A DNA stretch of 64,000 bases from Physcia stellaris (GCA_018902385.1 JABSSW010000007.1:1-64000); one strand, 5' to 3'. Shown: positions 13,560 to 23,047, numbered from the stretch's first letter. Numbers and translations: made by a program. Notes: generated from the letters alone by a model not told the origin.

Positions 13560-14046
13560 TCAATTTATTCAAAAAAACGATGATCGAAATTTTCATATTT
13601 CGTTATTACGATAAAATCAAACAAATCATTTTAGAAATCGATTTTTCAAATTACGTCAATGCGAAAATGTTATCGCAATACGATGACGAAAAAATTTTGC
13701 ATTTCGTTGTTTTTTACAATCGAAACATGATTTCAATCGAATGCAATTACGAAATTTATGACAAAAAATTATTGATTATCATTCGTTGTTTGAAATATTG
13801 ACGTTCAAAACTCGAAAATATTGACGAATCGATCAAAATTTTTATCGATCACAAAAATTTGAAAATTTTCATGATTTCGAAAAAATTAATTTTTCGTCAA
13901 ATTCGTTGAACAAAAATTTTATCGAAATTCAATATCGTCATTCAATTTCAATCAGAAATTCAAAACGTTAAAACAAATATTTTGATTCGCATGTCGAATT
14001 CACGATTTAAAAACGATAACGATGAACGACATCAATATAAAAAATA
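13560..14046 (+). pseudogene. RNase H remnant, copy B
   Basis: The translation shows I-L-E-I-D-F-S-N-Y (first catalytic Asp in the family's ETDASxY block), then E-C-N-Y-E-I-Y-D-K-K-L-L (catalytic Glu helix), a TGA stop at 13,799-13,801 after C-L-K-Y where Trp is usual, and F-I-D-H-K-N-L (TDHKNL block). A further TGA interrupts the R-Q-I-R-W block at about 13,910. This is a textbook Ty3/gypsy RNase H with Trp-to-stop lesions. Confidence 0.85.
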
Positions 14047-14047
14047 A

Positions 14048-15390
14048 ATGTTGTTCATTTCAAAACGATTCGAAATTCATATCGTCGAATTTGACGAATC
14101 AATTTATGAACGAATTTTCGTCGCAAACAAAACAAACGACAATTGTCGAACATATCGTGAAACATTCAATCAAAATTTCATTTTCGTGAATGAAATCAAT
14201 TTACGCGATTGTCAAAAAAAAACGATATTTTATATTACAAAAATCGATTATGAATATTCGTCGATGTTTTTTTATTCGTTGATTTTTTCAAAAAAATTCA
14301 TGAATTTTTCGCATTGAATCATTTTGAATTTAATCGCATGAAAAATTTTTTACGTCGTGATTATTATTGATTCAACATGCGCAAAACAATTCGTCGATAC
14401 GTACGTAATTGTCACGAATATCAACGAATTAAAATTTTCAAAAATCGTAAAAACGAATTATTCATTTTTTTGATTATATTTTTGCAACGTTGAACGAATA
14501 TATTCATTGATTTTATCACGAAATTATTTGACGTTCACGATTATAATGTCATTTGCACGATAATCGATAAATTTAATAAAAAACGTCATTATGCATTTTG
14601 TACAACGAAAAACGAAAACACGAATGTTGAAATCACAACAAAAATATTCATTCAATACGTGTTTCGTATTCATGATTTGTTTTTTTTTCATAACATTTAA
14701 TCGAAATTCTCAATTCGTGTTTTTCGTATGACAAATTTTTTGCAAAATTTTCGACATCAAATGTAAATTTTTCACGATTTTTTATTCAAAAATTGATAAT
14801 CAAATCGAAAAAATCAATCAAAACATCGAAAAACAATTGCGACAATATTGCAATTACATGCAAAACAATTAAAACGTTTGATTATTTATGATCGAATTTG
14901 CAAACAATAACGCGATTTTTGCATTTATTGAATTGTCATCGTTTTTCGTCAACAAAAATTTTCATTCACGTATGAATTTTTCATCGAATTTTATTTCGTA
15001 TATCACGACAAAAAAACGATTTTTGATCGTTAAAACGAAAAACATCACGAACACAATGCAAAACATTTTCGATTATGTACGAATTCACGTTGAAATAATT
15101 CAAAAACGTATAACGACACAAATTAATAAACATCGCAAAATCGTCGAATACGTCGAAAAAAATTACGTTTTTTTGAATCGACGAAATATCAAAATCGTTA
15201 AATCATTCGACAAATTTGATGACAAAAAATTTGATTCATACAAAATGTTAAAACGTATGAACAATTTTTATCAATTTGAATTATTTGAAACAATGCGAAT
15301 TTATAATGTATTTCATTGTTGATTTTTGCGCAAAAATTTTTATGATTTTTTCGAAAATCAAATCAACGAATCATTCGATTTTGTTATAAT
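14048..15390 (+). pseudogene. Integrase remnant, copy B
   Basis: The zinc domain is readable at about 14,355-14,460: R-R-D-Y-Y-stop-F-N-M-R-K-T-I-R-R-Y-V-R-N-C-H-E-Y-Q-R, with TGA at the usual Trp of YYW and the second Cys of the CxxC pair reading Tyr. The C-terminal part (14,888-15,322) carries the V-F-L-N-R-R-N-I-K and Y-Q-F-E-L-F-E-T-M-R-I-Y-N-V-F-H beta-barrel blocks typical of gypsy integrases just before a chromodomain. Catalytic Asp/Glu residues of the core were not placed with certainty. Confidence 0.8.
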
Positions 15391-15600
15391 CAACGAAAAT
15401 TTCGAATAAAAAATGAACGATATTTTAAAATTTCGATATCATTACGATCGTTTTCAATATCGTATCAATTGATCAAATTGATTGCATGATCGAATTTGAT
15501 ATTACGTCGATAACGACGAATTCGATAATGTTCGTGACGTGATAAATGATTATCATCGAAATTATTTCATCGTCGCAAATTCGAAATCATTCAAAATTAC
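15391..15600 (+). pseudogene. Chromodomain at integrase C-terminus, copy B
   Basis: After the integrase the frame reads ...N-E-N-F-E-stop-K-M-N-D-I-L-K-F-R, then F-Q-Y-R-I-N-stop-S-N-stop-L-H-D, and D-N-V-R-D-V-I-N-D-Y-H. This matches the chromodomain pattern (WEVxxIL, LxYxVKWxGxxxxxxxWxxxxxL, FxxxYH), with each expected Trp now a stop (one TAA, the others TGA). Chromodomain-bearing gypsy elements (chromoviruses) are known to target heterochromatin. This would fit accumulation in this block. Confidence 0.75.
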
Positions 15601-16030
15601 ATTTTTCGTTTTTCAAATCGATGATCAAAATTCATTTGCGAATCGTCGTCGTTTTCGAAAAAAAATCGTCGTTTTGACATTCATTGAAATTACGTTCGAT
15701 TAAAATTTGAAAATTTCAATTGAATTTGAATTCATTTTGATTTCATTCGTTCGTTTCAAAATTTTTTTTTAATTTCAAATTTCATTATCATCGTTTCGAC
15801 GTTGTTTACAATCAAAATTTACGTCGCATGAAAAATTGAATCGTGTCAAAAACATTTTCAAAAATTGTTGTTCGATTTTATTGAATTGTGAATTGATGCA
15901 ACATATTGAAAAAATCAAAAAATGATAATCGTGAAAATTTCGAATTTTGAATTCGTCAAGACAATCGACAACGTTTTCGTTTCGAATCAACGACGAATCG
16001 TCGAAACGACGTTCGCGAAAAAAAAAATAA

Positions 16031-16702
16031 TGTTACGAACATGTTTGACAAATAAATTTGACAAATATTTAACAAATAAATAATTGATATGATATGATCG
16101 AACAACGAATTATGTTTTAATTTTACGTCGAGATTAACGTGATTTGAAATTTGACGTCGCACATTGTTTGCAATTTCAATATTTTGTATTTATTTGTTTT
16201 TGCAAACTTATTGTTTTCGTTTAATTAATCAATCTAAATTAATCGTCGAATCAAATTTCAAGTCGACATGTTCGAGTTTGATTTGAATTTGATTCAAGTT
16301 TAAACTTTTCATTTAAAGTTTGAGCTTGACTTGATCAAACTTCAAATTCAATGTTGAAATTTGAACTTGATTTGAAAATGACATCATATACTAATTATAG
16401 TAAAAAAAGTTCTAATAATAAAAAGTTATTAATAAATGCATTATCTTTTTGCATTACTTTTTTTTAAAACGTAATATTTATTTCAAATTTGATCATTTTT
16501 AAAAAAAAATCAAATCAAGTCAAATTTTCAAGTTCAAATTTCAAGTTCAATTACAAAGTTTGACTTGATGTCAAGACAAGTTTCAAACTCAAAATTTCAA
16601 GCTTGATTCGATTTTTTCGAGTCAAATTCTTGATTCGATTCAAACTCTTGACTCGACGCGATCAGTCTAAATCAATCAATACAGTCATACAAGCACGATT
16701 CA
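16031..16702 (+). repeat. 3' LTR of element B, interrupted
   Basis: This LTR runs 16,031-16,233, then a 439-bp insert, then 16,673-16,702. Removing the insert and one 4-bp duplicated target restores 229 bp, exactly the length of the left LTR. Confidence 0.9.
16234..16672. mobile_element. MITE-like element inside LTR of copy B
   Basis: This 439-bp insertion interrupts the LTR and is flanked by CAAT (16,230-16,233 and 16,673-16,676), a 4-5 bp target duplication. The ends are imperfect inverted repeats. The left end from 16,233 (TCTAAATTAATCG) matches the reverse complement of the right end (TTTAGACTGATCG) with transitions only, and similarity continues into TCGA(A/G)TCAA. No coding potential is seen. 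Unlike its surroundings it keeps many ApG and CpT dinucleotides, so it escaped most of the hypermutation and probably arrived later. The superfamily is not identifiable. Confidence 0.75.
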
Positions 16703-17455
16703 TGATAATAACGATTAAAATGTAAAATTTGTATTAGAAATAATATAATTTAATGAATTATTGACATTAAAAATGTATAATTTGAAATGTAATATATTGA
16801 TTTATTAATTGTTATAAAACAAATTACGTTTTGCAATTGTTTTTTATTTACATTTTATTTATTCAATCGTATGAATTCGATAAATTTCGATTAAAAATTT
16901 TAATTTGTTGAGTTTCGTGTTGATCGAATTGTAAAATAATTGAAATTGATTTTTTTCGAAATCATTCGAATTTCGATCATCGAATTGTTTGACGAAATGC
17001 GAATCGCATTTTCGAAAATTTTGAATTTTTATTTTTTACACGATTATAATTCGTCAATGTTATGTTTTATGAATTCGAAATTGATTTTAATACTATGTAA
17101 AAAAATCAAAAATTGATTTCAAACGTTTCAAACGTTTTGATCAAAATTGATTCGATTTCGAATCGATAAACAATGAAACATTTTCTCGACGTAAAATGCG
17201 TTAATTTTGCTTTACAATTTTAATTGAATAAATAAAAATTATATGTGATTGTTAATTAAAATGCAAAATGTAAAACATTTGCATGTTGTTGAAACGTTTT
17301 AAAATGATTTTGACGTATGTTTCGATTGAAAACAAACATTATATATTGATTGAATTTATCGATTTTAAAAAATACGAATGCAAAATTGATCGAAATTTTT
17401 CTCGATCGATCATTCGCGTTAAACGATTTTAATGAATATTTTTTTATAGATTGTG
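16703..17455. other. AT-rich flank, nothing recognised
   Basis: Hypermutated sequence continues from the right end of copy B to the compositional border. No coding, repeat or RNA feature could be supported. Confidence 0.5.
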
Positions 17456-17632
17456 TTCTATCTTCAACAAAAATGTCACTTTTGTTTGGCAAAATCGAAT
17501 TTTGGCGGGAGATATCGGTCGGAAGGTCGCCGGGGGCGGCTCCGGGAAATGCTTCCGGGTAGGGGAGTCCATTTACCGAACGCGGGGGGTCCATTTACCA
17601 AGATGGGGGGTCCCTATACTACTGGCAGCCTT

Positions 17633-17687
17633 TATCAATCAATCAATCGATCAATTCATCAATCAATCAATCAATCAATCAATCAAC
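17633..17687. repeat. (AATC)n microsatellite
   Basis: There are about a dozen consecutive AATC/ATCA units with two interruptions. They lie between the AT-rich block border and the first gene. Confidence 0.9.
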
Positions 17688-17764
17688 AACTAGATCACGG
17701 ATTGATATAGAGTCTCGATGATCCAAGAGAGTCAAAGATTTGGCAAGGTCCTCTCGAACAGGAA

Positions 17765-19049
17765 ATGCTCGTCAGGTCTCTCATGCCAAAAATTCATCTT
17801 CCATGCTTGAACGCATTCAACCATCTGTTCAGAAGAAACCTAAGCCTGGCCTACACGAAACATTGCGTTGTCCAGTTTGGCATCGAGGAGAAAAATCATG
17901 CTCCTCTGCTCATTCTGCACGGTCTTTTTGGCTCCAGACAGAATAACAGGAGCATCAGTAAGTACGATATCACCGAGTCTCCTCGACGAGGTCTAATATT
18001 GATCACTGTAGGGTCCTTTCTAGAGACCTAGAACGATCGGTGTATGCCTTGGTGAGCAGACAGCTCGATTTCACCGATCAGCAGCGCTGAATCCCGTAGG
18101 ACCTTCGTAATCATGGAGCATCGCCTCATGACGCGGTACACACTTACCTGGCTATGGCCGATGATATTGAGGAGTTTATGCAAACTCATGGTCTCAAACG
18201 AACCATATTGATTGGCCACTCAATGTACGTCCATGTGGGCCCCTAGTAGCATCTTAAGGCTCAGGATGTTCGAAGGGGAGCGAAAGCAGCCATGTACGTA
18301 TATCCGGGATAGTATGGCCTAGAAAATGAATCGACACAAACCATTTGGACGATGGATGTGGCCTGCTGCTCGATGACTACTCGCCGGTAGAAATGCTCAT
18401 CTTTAAAATGACAACAGGACCCTCGCATTACGCTCCCCCAAGCTTGTAGAAGCTCTTATATCCGTAGACAATGCCCCAGTCGATGCAACGCTGAAAAGCG
18501 ACTTTGTCAAATACGTTCAAGGATTGCAGAGTATCGAGAATGCACACCCGACCAAGCAAATCGAGGCCGACAATATCCTACAGAAGTACGAGGAGGTATG
18601 AAATTGTGGCCAATCTGTGCTGTCGGACAGTAACAATGGACCTAACGTTGGGCCATACGTGTAGGCTCTTCCAATTCGTCAATTCCTCCTCACGAACCTG
18701 GTCCGATCAAGTGATGCGGAGTCTCTCCATATTCGTATACCGATCAAGATACTCGGCGCGAGCCTTGACCACATGGGTGACTTCCCTTACAAGGATCCGG
18801 ACGAAACGCGTTACGATGGTCCTACGTTATTCGTCAGAGGTACCAAGAGTCACTACGTCGCTGACGACGTGCTTCCTTTGATTGGACGCTTCTTCCCAAG
18901 ATTTGAGGTAAAGGATATAGACTGTGGCCATTGGGTTATATCAGAGAAGCCAGAGCCTTTTCGACAAGGTGAGGCTTGTCCGCTGCCAAGTATTCGATCT
19001 AACCTGCCTAGCCGTTGTCGAGTTTGTGCAAAGGCACGACTTTCGGTAG
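17765..19049 (+). CDS. Mitochondrial alpha/beta hydrolase, IMO32/ABHD11 type
   Basis: Seven exons (17765-17957, 18026-18051, 18100-18224, 18276-18293, 18418-18595, 18665-18968, 19012-19049) sum to 882 nt, 293 aa. The N-terminus is rich in Arg and hydrophobic residues without acids, a likely mitochondrial presequence. Motifs in order are L-H-G-L-F-G-S with R-S-I (oxyanion loop), D-L-R-N-H-G, the nucleophile elbow G-H-S-M-G-A-K-A-A-M, a catalytic-Asp region near L-F-V-R-G-T-K-S, and C-G-H-W (catalytic His). Yeast Imo32 and human ABHD11 share this layout; ABHD11 protects lipoylated dehydrogenases. The acceptor of the 26-nt second exon is the least certain. Exon 4 is only 18 nt and encodes part of the nucleophile elbow. 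The start codon lies about 310 bp from the AT-rich block. Confidence 0.85.
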
Positions 19050-19620
19050 TTTCATCAAAAGCTCTCGATGGACCTTTGCATTGCTACGGCTAGCTTGCTA
19101 AAGCTTGCTAGACAGATTGAGTGTCGCTGGGGCTCCAACACACCGCGGTGAGTGAATTGCTGTGACTCAGAAGTCGAAAGAACCCAGCATCTAGTGGCCA
19201 GTTCGCGTCTATTTTCAGGGTCTGAATGCCCGCAACCGGCGTGGCAAAACAATTCAATGCATCAGCGCATGCTGTCAGACGCGGGCACAGATTGGCTGAA
19301 GCTGATGTTCCTTGCGAGAAAATTGATAGGTAATTCACATGGAGCGAAATTATGGTGATCTGCTAGAGAAGACGGCTATGATAAAGCAAATACAAGATCA
19401 AACCTTCAATTAGGTGTCTAGGATTTGCTCATTTTGATTTCTTCCCAATGTTGCTCCTGCCTTGAAGGCAATCTTCCACAATGATCCCAGCGATTTTTCA
19501 TAGATTACGATCAGGATTAAGGGGTATGTAGGATTAAGAATGCTAGCCTCAGAATTCTATGCTTGGACTATGGAACCGTGGACTACGGTGTTGCGCAGCA
19601 TAGGATGTTGTTCGTGACAC
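19050..19620. other. Intergenic, convergent genes
   Basis: The spacer lies between the hydrolase stop and the RPS1 stop. Short open frames here show no recognisable motif, and nothing else is visible. Confidence 0.5.
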
Positions 19621-20619
19621 TCAGACACTCTCTAGGACCTGCTCCTTGAACTCTCGCTCAACCTTCTGGCCCTGCTCATCCGTGGTCGATTCGCCATGGA
19701 GGTTGAGAAGAGCTCCCAAATCAAATTTAGGCGCTTTCAGTAGCTTGACTTTCCGAATGTGTACCTAGAGTCATTAGAATACCACAACGTAATGCAAGCA
19801 GAAGTAAGGACTGTTCAACTCACATTCTGCAAAGGGTAGATGCCTTGTGTAGCCTTCTCAATCTCGCGACCAATGACTTCGGGGATCAATTTGGTTGTCA
19901 ATTGGGAGAGTGAGCAACTCGATGCTTCGCGTTGAATGATCTCCACCATTTTCTTGCGGATCGCGCGAATTTGGGAGGTGCGAGCGTAGGTGGTCTTCTT
20001 GATTTGATTTGGTCGCCGCTTGGTGAAAGCAATGCAGAAGAGACGTAGAAGATAGTCGTCGGTGGTTTTGACCGTCACATTTGACTCAATCAAGGTCTGC
20101 CACTTGCGCACAAGGGATCGCAGTTTGTCGGAAGTAAAGTCCAAGCCGTGGAAGTTTGTGAGGCAGTTCTTGCCCTGAACTTCGTCCACCCTAAGCTTTA
20201 CTTTCCGGAATGCGTGGTCCTCGTCTTTCTGTAAGTCCGCGAGGGACACTTCGAAAATTCTACCTTTCAAGGCGTCATTTGCATTCTTGAGACCAGTCGT
20301 CCTGTTGACCAGTGTTTTCCCTACGCTACCAGAAGGTTAGCAGGGAGCGCCAGGCGCAGAAGGTTGAGCTTACTCTCGGATTTGGAAAGTTGAGGGAGCC
20401 TAGTCGAATGTCAGGTTTGGCAGGCTGAAGGGCGAAGGCACTATATCACCTTCACAGAGTACCAGTCTTTGCGGGTAAAAGGGTCTTGAGTTCTCTTTTT
20501 GAGGCCCTTCTTGCCTTTCGAAAGGCGCTTATTCCTGTGGTGTGATTAGCGGATGCAAAGTCCAAGTGCAAAAGCTGAGTGACTACTAGCTATAAGGGTG
20601 CTTACTTCCCAACAGCCAT
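19621..20619 (-). CDS. RPS1: 40S ribosomal protein S1 (eS1, S3aE family)
   Basis: Five exons (20619-20606, 20534-20450, 20399-20374, 20325-19824, 19764-19621) sum to 771 nt, 256 aa, the usual length of fungal eS1. The protein starts [15 protein letters not shown], continues with the K-D-W-Y-S-V-K and F-E-V-S-L-A-D-L-Q blocks, and ends in the acidic family tail E-Q-V-L-E-S-V. It is a structural component of the small subunit near the mRNA exit. The 14-nt first coding exon followed by an intron close to the ATG is typical for fungal ribosomal protein genes. Orthology is not in doubt. Confidence 0.97.
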
Positions 20620-20860
20620 GATTCCGATCAAGCAAAGATCGCAGACTCCAGGGTGTCGTAATAGGCTGGAAAGCTTTGGGATTCAAAAACGTTTTGAGTT
20701 TGTGTGATTAACCGAGTGTAATTGGGCTAGACTAGCCTCCGCTTTAAATTACATGAAACTTCCATTACATACCTTAGGTATAATGTCTCGAATGTTTAGC
20801 CCCGCCGGAAGCTCTTATCAACGGACATTCCGGTAACAAAGCTGCGTGTCCCTCGTCGCC

Positions 20861-21022
20861 ATGTCCGGGCCTTTAAAATATACCCAGCGAACGATCGCGC
20901 CTTACCTGCGTTCGACAAGTTCAAAGCCTCTTGACTGGCGCAAATGGTCCAGCACGAATCATCCAGTGCATGTTCATCCTGTTGGTACCCCCCTTCAACG
21001 CTCGCTCTGCGGTCGTCACTGA
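20861..21022 (+). CDS. Possible small protein, unrecognised
   Basis: A 53-residue open frame begins M-S-G-P-L-K-Y-T-Q-R in the divergent spacer upstream of RPS1. It is basic and lacks acidic residues except one Asp, as a mitochondrial peptide might be. It could equally be the first exon of a longer gene or chance. No family was recognised and no second exon could be joined with confidence. Longer open frames at 21,087-21,449 have no recognisable motif. Confidence 0.2.
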   Translation: MSGPLKYTQRTIAPYLRSTSSKPLDWRKWSSTNHPVHVHPVGTPLQRSLCGRH

Positions 21023-21427
21023 TCGGAGTGAGTGATCACAGGCCCGACCTCTCTATAGATATTCTGCAACGCTATTAGGAGCTTCAATGTGGTTTTTCGT
21101 GCGATCACTGTGTTATCCAAATAATGGTTGTTTGCTGACTCGTACCAGCTCATGTATCGCGCCAAAAAAGACGGACCCGTGCTTCTGGGGTGGAGGCATC
21201 CTTGGGACCATTGAATTGATCATCCGCGATGACCAATATATCGAGCGACGGGAATTTGGGTGCATGGAAGCCAAGGTTTCAGGGTGTGGGCGCCGGACAA
21301 AAAATCAACCAGCCAACTGGAACAAAAACGGGTTTGCCAGACATCAGACTTGTACGGCGAGCAATCCCCGGGAAAGTATGGGTGCGTTTGGAGTAATCAG
21401 GCGACACACTCCATCAAGACGCTGCAT

Positions 21428-22635
21428 CTACAGTTTGTTAAATAAATAGTGTGACACCCCCCATGTATCTCCTCCATCATAGGCAAATAACTCCGCGCAT
21501 GCCATATGGAATATCTGCCATCGATAATACCACATCGCCGCATTGTTCTTTCCATATGTCTCTTCCAAATGTGGCCATATCTGTTGCTTATTTGAAGTCA
21601 TCTGCGATAGCCAATCCTGTTCTATGTTAGTATTCATCTATTGATACAGTAGAAAAGCAAATGAACGATAAAGTGACCTACCTCGCAGGTCTTAGCGTAG
21701 TGCTTTCCATTGACCCACCACTGCTCCTCCACGCTCAGTGACTCTTGGAAGTAAAGCAGTAGATCTGCACTTGGCATGGTTCCCCCAGTGAAAAAGTGTG
21801 TGCTCATCCAACCACCTTCGAAGTGATAGGGGGTCGTCTTATGAGCGAAGAGATGTACAAAGAGCTTCCCTCCTGGCCTCAACGACATGGCGATTTTTTT
21901 CATCAGCAGCTTGTAATTCTTCATATGTTCAAAGAGCTCGATTGATATGACTCTGTCGAAAGTCTCGGCCTCGAAATCGTAGTCTACAATGTCCCCTGTT
22001 ACAACCGAAAGATTTGTCAGGCCCTTGCTGCTCGCTTGGGTGTCAATGTACTCCTTTTGGGTACGTGAATTGGAGAAGGCAACGATTCGAGCATCTGGGA
22101 AGAGCTCCGCGAAATACATAGCACTTGAGCCCCAACCGCATCTTCGTGATTGTGCCTGTTAGTCAGATGTATAGTGCACAAAGGCTGCAAACGTTGCGTA
22201 CCCAAGATCCAGGATTCGTTGCCCGTTTGCCAAGCCTGCCCTCTCCACATAGGAATCCAACATCTCCATTTCAGCTTGCCCCAAGGTCTCTGCTCCGGTA
22301 GGGTAGAGACAGCAGCTGTACTTCATCCTTGGACCTAAGCAAGCTCGTAAAACACCCGTGCCGACCTCATAATGCTGTGCGTTCGCGGTAGCGGTTTCAA
22401 CAGCTATGGGATGAGTACGCAGCATTTTGACGAAACCTAGTTTGGACTCGTAGGCTGCCTCAAGGGACGTAGTATCAATCAACCGAAGTCGATCGGCAAG
22501 CTGGCGTCGAATGCCATAGCGAATGACTGGCTGGGGCAAGTACCCTTTATCAAGAATCCAATCTGTATAACATTTCGTTAGCAACAATTGGCAGGTAGAG
22601 CCTGAAAGGCGATGAGTGTCACCACCGTAATTCAT
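21428..22635 (-). CDS. SAM-dependent methyltransferase, CFA synthase/CNMT-like
   Basis: Three exons (22635-22202, 22141-21682, 21616-21428) sum to 1083 nt, 360 aa. A helical N-terminal third is followed by the SAM-binding motif I-L-D-L-G-C-G-W-G-S (about residues 139-148), then [17 protein letters not shown] and the C-terminal blocks W-W-V-N-G-K-H-Y and C-A-E-L-F. These match the cyclopropane-fatty-acid-synthase superfamily, specifically the coclaurine-N-methyltransferase-like branch that is also common in fungi and bacteria. In fungi the substrate is unknown, so alkaloid methylation should not be assumed. The GxGxG loop is interrupted by the first intron. No pathway neighbours suggest a substrate. 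Confidence 0.85.
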
Positions 22636-23047
22636 CTTCTATGGAAATAATGTAAAAGGATCTGAATGCAGGTTTCGCTTCGTATTTATTAACCCTGCGA
22701 TAAGATATGCTAGAGTCAGTCTTTTCTGACCCAAAGTAGGCTAATTAGGTACTCGTACGACTAGCACCTTACAATAGACTTGGTCACATTTACATATCTA
22801 AGGAGAAAACTTGAACATTGCATAATCGATGAAACCTCGTGACAGAATGCCGAAACTTTCAATCTGTTGGAGATATGCTTGTCTTAGTGAAGCCTATCTG
22901 AGGTGCGACACCTACGGTAGCAGCCTAACACTGACGACGCACCGCAATTCCCGTCCATTTAGGACCCACGGAAGATCACGTGAAGCTGACTTCCGCCGTC
23001 GATCAACGTCTATCTTTGATCTATCTACACCTTGTCATCTAAAGAGT
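22636..23047. other. Intergenic between methyltransferase and YPK9
   Basis: About 410 bp upstream of the methyltransferase and downstream of the ATPase. No further gene is seen. Confidence 0.5.

Larger units (their letters stand above)
9581..16702 (+). mobile_element. Degenerate Ty3/gypsy chromovirus-type retrotransposon, copy B
   Basis: Two 229-bp LTRs (9,581-9,809 and 16,031-16,702, the latter split by a 439-bp insert) begin TGTTACGAAC and end with CA. A 7-bp direct repeat TGATAAT directly abuts both outer ends (9,574-9,580 and 16,703-16,709), a plausible target-site duplication although long for this family. The plus-strand order is gag-like region, protease, reverse transcriptase, RNase H, integrase and chromodomain. 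A purine run precedes the right LTR (about 16,016-16,030). Without the insert the element is about 6.7 kb. All domains carry scattered stops, so it is inactive. Confidence 0.9.
1..17455. other. AT-rich hypermutated transposon block (RIP-like, CpY context)
   Basis: The whole stretch is very AT-rich and carries no intact gene. Retained C is almost always followed by G or A, and retained G is almost always preceded by C or T. In 1861-1920, for example, all 9 C are in CpG or CpA and all 10 G are in CpG or TpG. CpC, CpT, GpG and ApG are nearly absent, which indicates saturating C-to-T change on both strands at CpY sites. The composition switches abruptly at about 17,455 to normal mixed sequence. 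The pattern resembles repeat-induced point mutation in its targeting of repeats but differs from the classical CpA preference. The MITE-like insertion at 16,234-16,672 is the clear exception to the depletion. Confidence 0.9.

Noticed and set aside
1-17455. Classical CpA-type RIP
   Set aside because: CpA and its complement TpG remain frequent throughout, and Gln codons are not converted to stops. CpC and CpT are the missing dinucleotides.
1-17455. UV or APOBEC-like mutation signature
   Set aside because: Those depend on the 5' pyrimidine. Here TpC is retained whenever the next base is A or G, so the 3' base decides.
1-17455. Mitochondrial DNA or a plasmid insert
   Set aside because: The only recognisable coding remnants are Ty3/gypsy retroelements with LTRs. 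No mitochondrial gene was seen.
17633-17687. Telomere or CRISPR-like array
   Set aside because: It is a plain AATC microsatellite with no spacers and no telomeric repeat unit.
21087-21449. Plus-strand 120-aa open frame
   Set aside because: No recognisable motif, and its end overlaps the methyltransferase 3' end in antisense. Not supported as a gene.
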